The translations under genes were made by a program, and so were the position numbers. The notes under the pieces were generated by a model. It worked only from the letters and a program-made list of their open reading frames with translations. It ran no database searches and was not told the DNA's origin. Below are positions 34,866 to 44,518 of a stretch of 64,000 bases of DNA, in pieces. The DNA is from Klenkia marina (GTDB lineage Bacteria; Actinomycetota; Actinomycetes; Mycobacteriales; Geodermatophilaceae): positions 1 to 64,000 of the forward strand of contig NZ_FMUH01000006.1 of NCBI RefSeq assembly GCF_900101025.1, in the 5' to 3' direction. Position 1 is the first letter of the stretch. Each line of letters starts with the position of its first letter.

Positions 34866-35903
34866 ATGGAGATGCGCACGCTCGGCCGCACCGGCGTCAA
34901 GGTCAGCCCGCTCTGCCTCGGGGCGATGATGTTCGGCCAGTGGGGCAACCCCGACCACGACGAGTCGGTGCGGATCATCCACGCCGCGCTGGACGCCGGG
35001 ATCAACTTCGTGGACACCGCGGACGTGTACTCGGCGGGGGAGTCTGAGGAGATCGTCGGCAAGGCCCTCGCCGGGGGCCGGCGGGAGAACGTGGTGCTGG
35101 CGACCAAGGCGCACGGCGCGATGGGGGAGGACCCCAACCAGCAGGGCAACAGCCGGCGCTGGTTGGTGACCGAGGTGGAGAACAGCCTGCGGCGGCTGCA
35201 GACCGACCACATCGACCTGTACCAGATCCACCGGCCTTCACCCGAGACGGAGATCGAGGAGACCCTCGACGCTCTGACCGACCTGCAGCGGGCGGGCAAG
35301 ATCCGCTACTTCGGCTCCTCGACGTTCCTGCCCTCGCAGGTGGTGCAGGCGCAGTGGGCTGCTGCCGATCGACGGAGCGGACGGTTCGTGACCGAGCAGC
35401 CGCCGTACTCGATGCTGGTGCGCGGGATCGAGCGGGAGCTGCTGCCGGTGACCCAGGAGTACGGCATGGGCACGCTGGTGTGGAGCCCGCTGGCGGGCGG
35501 GTGGCTGTCGGGCAAGTGGCGCAAGGGCGCCGACGCGCCGGAGACCCACCGCGCCTCGGCGATGGGTGGCCGGATGGCCTCGCGCTACGACCTCTCGGAC
35601 CCGATCAACCAGCGCAAGCTGGACGCCGCCGACGCGCTGGCCGGGGTGGCCGAGCAGGCCGGGGTGAGCCTGCCGCAGCTGGCGATCGCGTTCACGATCC
35701 GGCACCCGGGGGTGACGTCGTCGATCATCGGACCGCGCACGATGGAGCAGCTGACCAGCCAGCTGCCGGCGGTCGACGTCGAGCTGTCGGACGACGTCCT
35801 GGACGCCATCGACGCGATCGTGCCGCCGGGCACCAACATCCGTGCGGATGACGCCGGCTACGCCCCGCCCGCGCTCACCGACGCCTCGCTGCGTCGCCGC
35901 TGA
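34866..35903 (+). CDS. Aldo/keto reductase
   Basis: 345 residues of the AKR (beta/alpha)8 barrel, the group often called YghZ/Kvbeta-like. The tetrad is visible: Asp and Tyr in FVDTADVYSAGE, Lys in VLATKAHG, His in LYQIHRPSP; the NADPH-binding end shows IIGPRTMEQL. It reduces aldehydes or ketones with NADPH; substrate unknown. A second ATG two codons on (34872) is an alternative start. Confidence 0.93.
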   Translation: MEMRTLGRTGVKVSPLCLGAMMFGQWGNPDHDESVRIIHAALDAGINFVDTADVYSAGESEEIVGKALAGGRRENVVLATKAHGAMGEDPNQQGNSRRWLVTEVENSLRRLQTDHIDLYQIHRPSPETEIEETLDALTDLQRAGKIRYFGSSTFLPSQVVQAQWAAADRRSGRFVTEQPPYSMLVRGIERELLPVTQEYGMGTLVWSPLAGGWLSGKWRKGADAPETHRASAMGGRMASRYDLSDPINQRKLDAADALAGVAEQAGVSLPQLAIAFTIRHPGVTSSIIGPRTMEQLTSQLPAVDVELSDDVLDAIDAIVPPGTNIRADDAGYAPPALTDASLRRR

Positions 35904-35936
35904 CCCACCATCCCTTTCGACGACAGGAGGCGGTCG

Positions 35937-37166
35937 ATGGCGACCGTGGTTCTGCTGGGCACGCTCGACACCAAGGGCGAGGAGTACGGCTGGCTGCGCG
36001 CGCAGCTGGAGTCCGACGGGTGCGCGGTGGTGACGGTCGACGTCGGCAGCTTCACGGAGGGCCCGCCGGCCGACGTCCCGTCGGCCGAGGTCGCCGGGCG
36101 GTCGGGGGTGGACGTCGGGCCGATGCTGGCGGCGCGGGACCGCGGGGCGGTGGTGGACGCGATGGGCCGGGGCGCGGCGGCCGTCGTCCGGGAGCTGTTC
36201 GAGCAGGGGCGGCTGCACGCGGTGCTGGCCGTCGGCGGGTCGGGTGGTTCGTCGATCGCGGCGCCGGCGATGCAGGCGCTACCGGTCGGGGTGCCCAAGC
36301 TGCTGGTGTCGACGATGGCGTCGGGGGACGTGTCGCCCTACGTGGGGCAGTCCGACGTGACGCTGATGTACTCCGTCGTCGACATCTCGGGGCTGAACTC
36401 GATCTCGCGGGCGGTGCTCGGCAACGCGGCGGCCGCCGCGGCCGGCATGGCGGCGGCCTACCAGCGACGGACGGCGGAGCCGGCGGCCGACGAGAGGCCG
36501 CTGGTCGGCGCGAGCATGTTCGGGCTGACGACGCCCGCGGTTGACGAGGCCCGGGCCCGGCTGACCGAGCTGGGCTACGAGGTGCTGGTCTTCCACGCCA
36601 CCGGCGCCGGCGGGCGGGCGATGGAGGGCCTGGCCGACGCGGGGCTGCTCGCCGGGGTGCTCGACCTGACGACGACCGAGCTGGCCGACGACCTGGTGGG
36701 CGGGGTGCTCACCGCGGGGCCGCACCGGCTGGAGGCGGCCGGGAGGCGCGGAATCCCGCAGGTGGTGAGCGTTGGGGCGTTGGACATGGTCAACTTCGGC
36801 GGCCGGGAGACGTTGCCCGCCGAGTTCGGCGACCGGCAGTTCCTGGTGCACAACCCCACCGTGACGCTGATGCGCACCACGCCTGCAGAGAGCGCGGAGC
36901 TGGGACGGCGGGTCGCGGCCAAGGTCGCCGCGGCCACCGGTCCGGCCGAGGTGCTGCTGCCGGCGGGCGGGGTGTCGGGGATCGACGTCCCCGGTGGGCC
37001 GTTCGCCGACCCCGCTGCCGACGAGGCGCTGTTCGGCGCCGTCCGGGAGGGGCTGGCCGGCACCGGCGTGCCGGTGACCGACTGGGACGGCGCGATCAAC
37101 GACCCCGGCTTCGGCCGGCTGGCCGCCGAGCGGCTGCACGCCCTGATCACCACTGGAGGGAACTGA
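35937..37166 (+). CDS. Tm-1-like ATP-binding domain protein (UPF0261)
   Basis: 409 residues with [19 protein letters not shown] at the N-terminus and [20 protein letters not shown], both signatures of the Tm-1-like/UPF0261 family, named after the tomato protein that inhibits tobamovirus RNA replication. A clear AGGAGG lies 7 nt before the ATG. It overlaps the next gene (TGATG). In plants both halves are one protein; here, as in many bacteria, they are two adjacent genes. The bacterial role is not established. Confidence 0.88.
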   Translation: MATVVLLGTLDTKGEEYGWLRAQLESDGCAVVTVDVGSFTEGPPADVPSAEVAGRSGVDVGPMLAARDRGAVVDAMGRGAAAVVRELFEQGRLHAVLAVGGSGGSSIAAPAMQALPVGVPKLLVSTMASGDVSPYVGQSDVTLMYSVVDISGLNSISRAVLGNAAAAAAGMAAAYQRRTAEPAADERPLVGASMFGLTTPAVDEARARLTELGYEVLVFHATGAGGRAMEGLADAGLLAGVLDLTTTELADDLVGGVLTAGPHRLEAAGRRGIPQVVSVGALDMVNFGGRETLPAEFGDRQFLVHNPTVTLMRTTPAESAELGRRVAAKVAAATGPAEVLLPAGGVSGIDVPGGPFADPAADEALFGAVREGLAGTGVPVTDWDGAINDPGFGRLAAERLHALITTGGN

Positions 37167-38002
37167 TGGACGCCGCGACCGCACGAGCGCGCCTGCAGGA
37201 GACCGCCGCCGCGGGCCGACCGATCATCGGCGCGGGCGCCGGCACGGGCCTGTCGGCGAAGGCGGCGGAGGACGGCGGGGTCGACCTGCTGATCATCTAC
37301 AACTCGGGGCGCTACCGGATGGCCGGCCGAGGGTCGCTGGCCGGGCTGATGCCCTACGGCGACGCGAACGCGATCGTGGTCGACATGGCCCGCGAGGTGC
37401 TGCCGGTCGTGCGGGACACCCCGGTGCTGGCCGGGGTGTGCGGCACCGACCCGTTCCGGCTGATGGGTCCGTTCCTCGACGAGCTGGTGCGGATCGGCTT
37501 CGCAGGGGTGCAGAACTTCCCGACGGTCGGGCTGATCGACGGGACCTTCCGGGCCAACCTCGAGGAGACCGGGATGGGCTTCGACCTCGAGGTCGAGATG
37601 ATCCGCGCCGCGCACGAGCGCGGCCTGGTGACGGCGCCCTACGTGTTCGACGCCGAGCAGGCGGTGGCGATGACCGAGGCGGGGGCCGACGTGCTGGTGC
37701 CGCACATGGGGCTGACGACGAGCGGGACCATCGGCGCGCAGACGGCGATGACCCTGGACGACGCGGTCGCGCGGGTGCAGGAGCTGCGCGACGCCGCGGT
37801 GGCGGTGCGCCCCGATGTGCTGGTGCTGTGCCACGGCGGGCCGATCGCCGAGCCTGCCGATGCGCAGTACGTGCTGGAGCGCACCACCGGAGTGGCCGGG
37901 TTCTTCGGGGCGTCGTCGATGGAGCGGCTGCCGACGGAGAAGGCGATCGCCGCTCAGGCGGCCGAATTCAAAGCGCTGCGGCTGAGGTCAGCCGGCGCGT
38001 GA
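37166..38002 (+). CDS. Phosphoenolpyruvate hydrolase-like TIM-barrel protein (Tm-1 C-terminal type)
   Basis: 278 residues matching the TIM-barrel domain annotated as phosphoenolpyruvate hydrolase family: [69 protein letters not shown] and [12 protein letters not shown]. With the preceding gene it reconstitutes the two-domain Tm-1 architecture. A GGAGG ribosome-binding site precedes the ATG. It is the last intact gene before the decayed island edge. Confidence 0.88.
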   Translation: MDAATARARLQETAAAGRPIIGAGAGTGLSAKAAEDGGVDLLIIYNSGRYRMAGRGSLAGLMPYGDANAIVVDMAREVLPVVRDTPVLAGVCGTDPFRLMGPFLDELVRIGFAGVQNFPTVGLIDGTFRANLEETGMGFDLEVEMIRAAHERGLVTAPYVFDAEQAVAMTEAGADVLVPHMGLTTSGTIGAQTAMTLDDAVARVQELRDAAVAVRPDVLVLCHGGPIAEPADAQYVLERTTGVAGFFGASSMERLPTEKAIAAQAAEFKALRLRSAGA

Positions 38003-38309
38003 ACAATCCATCGCATATTGCCCGGCCATCTATACCGTCCCGTCGGATCAATTTCCTCCTGGCCCCGCGGGTCGAAGGGTGATGGGCCGGGTACTGGTCC
38101 GGGGCGGCGGGGCCAGGTGGCGAACGCGGCGATCGGCCAGCCGATTGGTCGGGCGACTGCCGACGCCAAGCTGCCGTGCTCTGCACGCCGATGACGATTG
38201 TCTCCCGCGCCTGGTCAGTCGCCGCGGCCGTGGCCAAGGATGCGCTGGTCGGTCCGAGCATGACGCGGATTCGGCACTGACGACGACACAGGAAGACCGC
38301 GGCGCGCCA
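38003..38309. other. Gene-free stretch at the left edge of the defence island
   Basis: No convincing gene is seen. The first 60 nt are markedly AT-richer than the genome around it (AATCCATCGCATATTG), after which composition rises again. There is a 6-bp inverted repeat ATCGGC/GCCGAT at 38132-38145. No tRNA, integrase or direct-repeat attachment site was recognised. Confidence 0.5.
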
Positions 38310-38670
38310 ACGTATGGCTTAATCGGGGTGGGCTTCGGTGGCATGGGTAGCGCGGCCGCCGCGCCGGAAGCAGCGGGTGCTCGGCCTGGAGCGGTTCGGC
38401 CCGGCGCACGACCGGGTCTCCAGCTACGGCGGCTCCCGGATCACCCGGCAGTCCTACTTCGAGGACCCGGCCTACGTGCCGCTGCTGCTGCGGGCCTACG
38501 AGCTGTAGGACCAGCTGGCCGACGACTCCGGCGCCGACGTGATCACGCTGACCGGCGGGGTGTTTCTCGGCCGCCCGGACAGCCTTACCGTCGCCGGCAG
38601 CCTGCGCGCCGCCAGGGATTGGGGGCTGCCGCACGAGCTGCTGGACGCCGGGGAGATCCGGCGCCGGTTG
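38310..38670 (+). pseudogene. Sarcosine/N-methyl-amino-acid oxidase remnant
   Basis: The reading [15 protein letters not shown] (FAD Rossmann start) shifts frame near 38360 and continues [44 protein letters not shown], then an in-frame TAG (38506-38508) where relatives have Trp, and goes on DQLADDSGADVITLTGG to GEIRRRL. This is the N-terminal third of a monomeric sarcosine oxidase/N-methyltryptophan oxidase. Frameshift, stop and loss of the C-terminal two thirds make it a clear pseudogene. Confidence 0.85.
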
Positions 38671-39091
38671 ACGGGTATCAGGCCAAGCACAAGGTGCAGG
38701 CGGTGGAGGTTGCTCAGGCCCGCGCGATAGGTGAAGCAGCGAAGGCTGACGCCGAAGCGGGCGCGAACGAGCTGGCCGTCATGGCAGAAACGATTGCCGG
38801 CCTCGAAGCGGCGCTACAAGCACAACGTAACGCCCAACGGCGCAGCTTCACCGACGAGTATCTTGATCTTGGGGCAGGCGACGTCTGGCCCGTAGCGCCG
38901 CCGACACGCGTCCTGCGCTTACTCGGCCACGTCCGCGACCTTACGACCCGGACGCGACGGATCTCCTGTCCAACGAGTACGGCGCGGTCGCGGTCCAGAT
39001 GGCTGAACGGTGGCGCGAGTTCTTTCCGCACGGTGGCAACATCCACCTCAGTCGCGTCGGCCAGGCTGTCGCCCCGGTGAACGGAACGTGA
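38671..39091 (+). pseudogene. Unidentified frameshifted remnant
   Basis: A helical, Ala/Glu-rich stretch (YQAKHKVQAVEVAQARAIGE ... MAETIAGLEAALQAQRNAQR) is joined directly to the sarcosine-oxidase remnant. After about 38890 the coding character moves to another frame (DPDATDLLSNEYGAVAVQMA ... FPHGGNIHLSRVGQ) ending at 39091. It looks like the tail of a truncated gene from another source; no family recognised. Confidence 0.4.
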
Positions 39092-39150
39092 CCTATCTTG
39101 GCTCACTCGGCGACTGGTCGGCCGAAGAACATCTTGACGGGGTGGTGTGA

Positions 39151-41040
39151 GTGGAAGCCAAGACCTGGGCGCTCGGAGAGATCCTCAAGCCTGAACGCCG
39201 ATACATCATTCCGACGTTCCAGCGCAGCTACGAGTGGACCGAAGAGAAGCAGTGGCGCCTGCTCTTTGCAGATCTGGTGGCCACAGCGGACAGGCTCCTC
39301 CAGAGGCGGCTGTTCGCCAAGATGACCGATTCGCAACCGGACGAGGCGTCGGTCTCGCCGCACTTTCTCGGGGCAATCGTCTGTGATTCCTTGCCGTACC
39401 CGGCGGGAGGTGTCGCCCTCAGGTCGGTCATCGACGGTCAGCAGCGACTGACCACCCTTCAGCTCCTGCTTCGCGGGCTCCTCGACGTCGTGCAGGAAGA
39501 GGACGTCGACGGTGAACTGAAGGGCAAGGCCAAGTCCCTGTCGAAGATGATCAGCAACGACGAGGACAGCGGGGCCTCCCCTGAGGACGTCTACAAGCTG
39601 TGGCCCCGCAGGGACGACCGGGTGTTGTGGCCCATGGTCATCTCCGATCACGTTCCGGCGTACGGCAAGAGCGATCACCTGTACCTACAGGCTCGCTGCT
39701 ACTTCGCCGAGGCCGCTCGCGAGTCGCTCAGCCAATCCGTCGGGGAGGAGCGAGGCGAACGAGTCCGCTCGCTCGTCGATGCCGCCGACACGCTCTTCAA
39801 GCTTGTCGTCATCGACCTGGAGAAGAATGACGACGCCCAGGTGATCTTCGAGGTACTCAACGGTCGGCAGACGGCACTGTCGGCGTCCGACCTCGTCAAG
39901 AACCTAATCTTCCTCCGTGCCGAGTTCGCGAAGGCCGAGCACCTCGAGTTGATGTACGACCGGTACTGGGCTGGATTCGACGACCCGTGGTGGAAGAAGA
40001 AGGTCGGCACCGGCCACGCTGCCCGCGGTCGGCGCGACGTGCTCCTGTCCGTCTGGCTCACGGCGACCACCGCAACCGACGCATCGGTGGGAAACCTCTA
40101 CGGCGAGGTGCGCGCCTACCTCGACCGGGAGAAGCCGAAGACCGAGGAGCTGCTTGCAGGCCTCAAGGCGTTCGCCGAGGCGTATCGAGAGGTCTATGCC
40201 GAGCGGCAGGTTGAGGATGAGGTGCTGCGTCGGGCGTACGACCATCTGATCCAGCTCGGCAACCTGACCGCTATACCGCTCCTGACCTGGCTCCGAACCC
40301 TCCCAGACACCTTCGTCGGCTCAGATGAGCACCGCGACGCAGTGCAGGCCGTCGAGTCGTTCACCGTCCGAAGAATGATGGCCGGGTCCGGCTGGGGCAC
40401 GCGCAACTACGGTCAGATCTTCGTCAAGGTGATGGCCGACGCCAAGGCCGCCCCGCTTGGTGGCGTGCGCGACGCCATCGTCGCCGCGCTCCACGAAGCA
40501 GGCTGGCCAACCGACGACGAGCTGCGGACAGCCATGCTGGGCAACAACTTCTACGGACAGAATCAGAAGCGCCAGCGACTCGTCCTGGGAGCAATGGACA
40601 GTCGTCTTCGCGCCGACGACCCGAAGCAGGCGCCGGCCGCCGTGGACTACAGCAAGCTCCAGATCGAGCATGTCCTGCCAGGCAAGTGGGAGAAGCACTG
40701 GCCGCTGGACGAGTCGCTGGGTGAGGTCGAACGGATCAAGGCGATGGACGCACGAAACCTCGCCAAGAACACGATCGGCAATCTGACCCTGGTGACTCGG
40801 TACTTCAACGGCTCAGTCTCCAACCTTGGCTGGGCCGACAAACAGCCGGAGTTCGCAAAGCAGAGCTCCATCCTTCTCAACCTCGGCATCGCCGCTGTAC
40901 CGCAGTGGGGAGAAGTCTCGATCGAGGAGCGGGGGATCGCACTTGCCGCGATCGCAGCGAAGGTCTGGCCCTCGGCGGAGGCTCTCGGCCACGTCCCGTC
41001 GACTCCCGAGTCAGCGGAGGGAGCGCCGGGTGTCGGTTGA
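39151..41040 (+). CDS. GmrSD-type restriction protein (DUF262 + DUF1524)
   Basis: 629 residues. The N-terminal DUF262 has the nucleotide-binding DGQQR motif (IDGQQRLTTLQ, D95-R99) with the upstream PTFQRSYEWTEEKQW. The C-terminal DUF1524 has the HNH-type motif IEHVLP (505-510) followed by NLAKNTIGNLTLV. Fused GmrSD proteins are type IV, modification-dependent restriction enzymes; some cut phage DNA with glucosylated hydroxymethylcytosine. GTG start. It overlaps the next gene by 11 nt. Confidence 0.92.
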   Translation: MEAKTWALGEILKPERRYIIPTFQRSYEWTEEKQWRLLFADLVATADRLLQRRLFAKMTDSQPDEASVSPHFLGAIVCDSLPYPAGGVALRSVIDGQQRLTTLQLLLRGLLDVVQEEDVDGELKGKAKSLSKMISNDEDSGASPEDVYKLWPRRDDRVLWPMVISDHVPAYGKSDHLYLQARCYFAEAARESLSQSVGEERGERVRSLVDAADTLFKLVVIDLEKNDDAQVIFEVLNGRQTALSASDLVKNLIFLRAEFAKAEHLELMYDRYWAGFDDPWWKKKVGTGHAARGRRDVLLSVWLTATTATDASVGNLYGEVRAYLDREKPKTEELLAGLKAFAEAYREVYAERQVEDEVLRRAYDHLIQLGNLTAIPLLTWLRTLPDTFVGSDEHRDAVQAVESFTVRRMMAGSGWGTRNYGQIFVKVMADAKAAPLGGVRDAIVAALHEAGWPTDDELRTAMLGNNFYGQNQKRQRLVLGAMDSRLRADDPKQAPAAVDYSKLQIEHVLPGKWEKHWPLDESLGEVERIKAMDARNLAKNTIGNLTLVTRYFNGSVSNLGWADKQPEFAKQSSILLNLGIAAVPQWGEVSIEERGIALAAIAAKVWPSAEALGHVPSTPESAEGAPGVG

Positions 41041-42259
41041 AATGTCGGGGGAAGTCGAACTTTTCAGTGACGGCGAAGGAGTCGTGGTCGCGGGAGATCC
41101 GTCGGCTGTCGAAAGATTCCTCGGCCATGCCGGTCTCCTGGAGCAGGCTCAGCAGTTCGACTTGAGCAGGCTCAGCACCGTCGTCAAAGCCGGGGCTGAC
41201 GCCGTCACAACTGTCTCCGGGATAGTCGAACAGTCCGCGATGTACCTGAAGCTGACGCCCGAGTCGGCGCAGCGGCTCAAGGACGCGGGCGGTCTCATGA
41301 AGAGCAAGACCAAGGGCATCAGCCACGCCATGCTCGGCGAGACGGGCAAGAAGTCACTCAAGTGGCTCCAGGTGGAAGATGGTCCGAGGTCCCTGCTGTT
41401 TAACCCCGCCGTGCTCTCGGGTGTGGGCGGCCTCATGAGTCAGTTCGCTCAGCATTCCGAGGCACACGAGCTGAGGGCACTGCTTCTTCGCATCGACGAG
41501 AAGCTCGACGATGTGCGCCGCGCACAGCGGGACGCCGTACTCGCCAGGATGACGGGCGCGGCAGCTGCCATTGACGAAGCGATGACCATCCGGGGCCAGG
41601 GCGGCGATCCGAAGACCCTCTGGGACAAGGTAAGCGGCGTGTCCGACACGATCTTGAACGTGCAGGATGAGGCGCTGCTAGAACTGCGTGCACTCGTTGA
41701 CAAGGTCGATGGCAAGAGCAGGACGGGGCAGCTGAAGCGGGCCGTTCAGGAGATTGAGCGTGAGGTTGCGGTTCAACTTGCGATCCTGGCTCGTTCCTTC
41801 GAGCTGCAGGATGAGTTCAGGGTGGTCGAGCTCGACCACGTACTTGCCACAGCGCCGGAGAAGCTCGAAAGTCACCGCCTTGGCCTTTCTATTGCTCGAG
41901 AGAAGCGGCGGGCCGGCGTCGTGGAGTGCACGATGCAGCTGATGTCCCGAGTGGATGCTGCGGGTGTGATCGCCAACGGCAACATCGTCCTCCACGCGCG
42001 AGCCGCCAGAGCCGTTATCGACTCCGTCAACGCGACGGCAGTGATTGTTGACGACTTTCACGCCCCTCTCGGGGTCGAGTCGGCTCGTGCGTCGCTGGCT
42101 GTCATTCCATGGGGGGAGGCGCTGGGCGACCCACGGCAGCGCCGGGCCGCCGCCAAGGAAGCCGGTCAGAAGGTGCTGGTCGGCGCTGGCGCGGTCATCA
42201 CCGTCGCCGCTTCCGGCTACGGGTTGGCCACGAAGAACGGTTCCAAGCCCAGTTCATAA
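41030..42259 (+). CDS. Uncharacterised partner of the GmrSD-like gene
   Basis: 409 residues from a GTG at 41030, chosen because GGAGGGA sits 8 nt upstream; it overlaps the GmrSD-like gene. Mostly helical, with likely coiled coil at about 145-180 (ELRALLLRIDEKLDDVRRAQ) and 215-255, and a C-terminal hydrophobic segment (VLVGAGAVITVAASGYGLA) that may be a membrane helix or buried helix. No known domain recognised. The tight overlap implies a joint function with the restriction protein, perhaps as a sensor or membrane tether; this is inference. Confidence 0.8.
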   Translation: MSVEMSGEVELFSDGEGVVVAGDPSAVERFLGHAGLLEQAQQFDLSRLSTVVKAGADAVTTVSGIVEQSAMYLKLTPESAQRLKDAGGLMKSKTKGISHAMLGETGKKSLKWLQVEDGPRSLLFNPAVLSGVGGLMSQFAQHSEAHELRALLLRIDEKLDDVRRAQRDAVLARMTGAAAAIDEAMTIRGQGGDPKTLWDKVSGVSDTILNVQDEALLELRALVDKVDGKSRTGQLKRAVQEIEREVAVQLAILARSFELQDEFRVVELDHVLATAPEKLESHRLGLSIAREKRRAGVVECTMQLMSRVDAAGVIANGNIVLHARAARAVIDSVNATAVIVDDFHAPLGVESARASLAVIPWGEALGDPRQRRAAAKEAGQKVLVGAGAVITVAASGYGLATKNGSKPSS

Positions 42260-42738
42260 TCTGGATTGCGGACGGGTCTGCTTGGTGCGGCCGCCGGACC
42301 GCACGAGGCCGCCGGGCACCAAGGGGGGACTCACTGATCCAGTCTTCGGTATTAAGGCTCTGTTTTGAGAGCTGGGTTTGGGAGGCGGCCCTTCGGCGGC
42401 GTGCCGACGGCGGCCCGGCGGCCAAAATGTTCGAGGACTGTGCTCTGCGGGTGATGATCGCTGGCACCGGGGAACGGTCCACCTGCCGGCCTTAGCGCCG
42501 CCGCCCCGCCGCTTCCGGTCATCGGCGCCCCGCGACCCCTCGCGCCGCCCTGCATCTGCAGGCGCGAGGCGGCGACGCGAACAGGGACAGCCCGGCGTTG
42601 CGCCCGCCACCTGCATCCCATCTGTCATTCTGGCGACCCCTTGGTGCTGCAGTAGACACGGCGACTAGGTCCTCCCCAGGAAGGGTCGTTTGCCGCTTTC
42701 CCGCGTGCCTGCGTCAACTCAGCCGCTAAACTCCAGCC
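42260..42738. other. Gene-free stretch with one hairpin
   Basis: About 480 nt with no coding pattern I trust on either strand. It contains a 9-bp perfect inverted repeat CCTCGCGCC/GGCGCGAGG (42538-42546 with 42561-42569) with a 14-nt loop. Composition swings from GC-rich in the centre to AT-richer near 42720, where the next gene starts. Confidence 0.5.
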
Positions 42739-43476
42739 GTGGCAGCTCCGTTTGCGCAGCGACTTTATGGTTGGCGTCCTAATGGATATCCCAATGTCTC
42801 CGATAAGAACAATCCGACTAGTGTCGAGCTAGCTGCTGGCGTGAACCATTCCCTCGAGGTGACCCGCGTCAGTCATGAGAAGGGGCAGACGCTCGGGAGC
42901 AACCTCGAGGCGGCGGTTTGGGTGGATCTTCGCGCCGAACTCCAGGAAGCTGACAAGTCACGCAAGTGGCGGGTCAGTCGAAATGTAGTCATTAGCGACT
43001 TTGATCAGTTCGCCCACTTGGCGGAAGCTCAGAATGCTGTCGATCGCTATCCAGTGTTGCGAACAGCCCTGGGTATGGATTACCTCATCAAACTTGATGT
43101 TGCAGTGTCTGTTGCGAGCCCTCGGCCGCACGCCGCGCGAGATATGCTTCATGCCGCTATCTCCTGCAAGTGGTCCATCCGGTCCGACCGGGTGCAGAAC
43201 ACGCGCCACGAGTTCCTGAAGATGGTCCACAACCGACGCGCACGGACCCCTCACTTGATATGCGTGACCGCAGAGCCCTTGCCCAGCCGTCTTGCGGCTA
43301 TTGCTCGCGGCACAGGAGAGGTAGATGCGACGTACCACATCGCTTTCTGGGAGCTCCACAAGGAAGCGATGGCCCTGCCTTCCGGGAATCCCGAGCGTGG
43401 TATCTGGCAGGAGTTGACCCTTCAGGGGCGTTTGCTTCCGTACGAGAACCTCGTAGATACCTTGCTCTACTCCTAG
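42739..43476 (+). CDS. NgoMIV-family type II restriction endonuclease
   Basis: 245 residues from a GTG. The catalytic core is that of NgoMIV: Glu57 (SNLEAAV), Asp120 (LIKLDVAVS), Ser142-Cys143-Lys144 (AISCKWSIRSDR) and Glu158 (NTRHEFLKM); the Lys-to-Glu spacing of 14 equals that in NgoMIV (K187/E201). VTAEPLPSRLAAIARGTGEVDATYH is also diagnostic. The protein is shorter than NgoMIV (286 aa), mainly between Asp120 and SCK. NgoMIV cuts G^CCGGC; this protein probably reads the same site. Codon use is AT-richer than the neighbourhood, indicating transfer. No methyltransferase is adjacent; the only one in the island is at 54797. Confidence 0.9.
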   Translation: MAAPFAQRLYGWRPNGYPNVSDKNNPTSVELAAGVNHSLEVTRVSHEKGQTLGSNLEAAVWVDLRAELQEADKSRKWRVSRNVVISDFDQFAHLAEAQNAVDRYPVLRTALGMDYLIKLDVAVSVASPRPHAARDMLHAAISCKWSIRSDRVQNTRHEFLKMVHNRRARTPHLICVTAEPLPSRLAAIARGTGEVDATYHIAFWELHKEAMALPSGNPERGIWQELTLQGRLLPYENLVDTLLYS

Positions 43477-43493
43477 CCTGGTTGCTTTATCCG

Positions 43494-44516
43494 CTAGGAA
43501 CTGGGAGATGGCGAGGCGTGCGGCTTTCGCGGCACCTCGGGGGCTTCTTCTGCGACGTCGCCAGGGAGGGCGACGGCGTAGTATCGACCCGAAATTTCCG
43601 CTGCAGGCCTTGACGCAGTCGGACCGTCGATTTGGACTACCCTAGCCGCGACAAACTCTCCCTTCCGCGGCCTGGGAAGGCCGAGGGCGTCTGCCACCAA
43701 CGGATCGTTGTCTTGATGCCCCAGCACGAGGATGCCCTCGGGCCGGAGCTTGTCGCGGGCGCCTCCGTTCCCACGTGCCCGCTTGAGGGGATCGTCGGCT
43801 CCGTGTGCGACGGTCTCCAACACCGAACGACGGATGATCCGTCCCTGCACCTCACGGAACAGCTGGTTGACGCGTGCCTGTACCGGGTTCGCGCGCCGAG
43901 TTCGCCCGGTCGCCGTCATGATCCGGTCGCGGACCTCAGGGCTGAGATGCAGCAGGAGGTTCTCTGCCAGGCGACCGTGGTCCGGCCACAGCCACTGGAT
44001 CTGGCTCATGCCGAGGTCGTTGAGTCGCCTCTTGGCATCCCGGTTGGTCGTCTCGCGCAGCGCGTCTGCGGACGCCCGTACGAGGCCGGCCCGCCACGAG
44101 CTCTCTCGGTCCGAGCACCGGACGACAAGACACAGTTGGTCGAGCATCTCCGGCCCCAGTTCCCAGCCGCCGATCCGCTGGGAGAACTTGCAGTCGACGT
44201 CGATGTCGGCGATCGAGTAGTCGGTGACGTCGCCGTCGTTGAAGTCGAACGCCCGCTGGAGATTGATCTCCACCAAGGTCCCCATGTACGTCTTCTCGGT
44301 CTTGTAGAGGTTCCGGTAGTCAAACCGTCCTCGTCGTCGACCATCCAGGAGCTGGTCCAGCGTGTCTCGAAGGACGGAAGCGAAGCGATCGCCGTGTGGG
44401 TCTAGCTCTTCAAGCCTTCGGCGGACAAGGTGTAGGTCGGGGTCGCCCGCCCCGTGCTCCACCACCGGCTCGTACTCGATCCCCAGCTGTGCTGGGGGCC
44501 AGATCATGTCCTGCAT
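43494..44516 (-). CDS. NaeI-family type II restriction endonuclease
   Basis: 340 residues. The start at 44516 is fixed by GGAGA 6 nt upstream. Glu83, Asp99, Asp108 and Lys110 (DVDCKFS) align with the NaeI active site E70/D86/D95/K97 at a constant offset of 13, and Leu56 in LDQLLDG matches NaeI Leu43, the ligase-like position whose change to Lys makes NaeI a topoisomerase. The C-terminal CAP-like effector DNA-binding half (RRSVLETVAHG, GILVLGHQDNDP) is present. NaeI cuts GCC^GGC and needs two sites. It is the last gene of the leftward helicase operon, only 2 nt after the preceding stop. Confidence 0.93.
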   Translation of the reverse strand: MQDMIWPPAQLGIEYEPVVEHGAGDPDLHLVRRRLEELDPHGDRFASVLRDTLDQLLDGRRRGRFDYRNLYKTEKTYMGTLVEINLQRAFDFNDGDVTDYSIADIDVDCKFSQRIGGWELGPEMLDQLCLVVRCSDRESSWRAGLVRASADALRETTNRDAKRRLNDLGMSQIQWLWPDHGRLAENLLLHLSPEVRDRIMTATGRTRRANPVQARVNQLFREVQGRIIRRSVLETVAHGADDPLKRARGNGGARDKLRPEGILVLGHQDNDPLVADALGLPRPRKGEFVAARVVQIDGPTASRPAAEISGRYYAVALPGDVAEEAPEVPRKPHASPSPSS

Positions 44517-44518
44517 CG

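Noticed and set aside
38079-39080. Intact 333-residue forward gene
   Set aside because: It mixes frames of two decayed genes; the oxidase and remnant readings lie partly in other frames.
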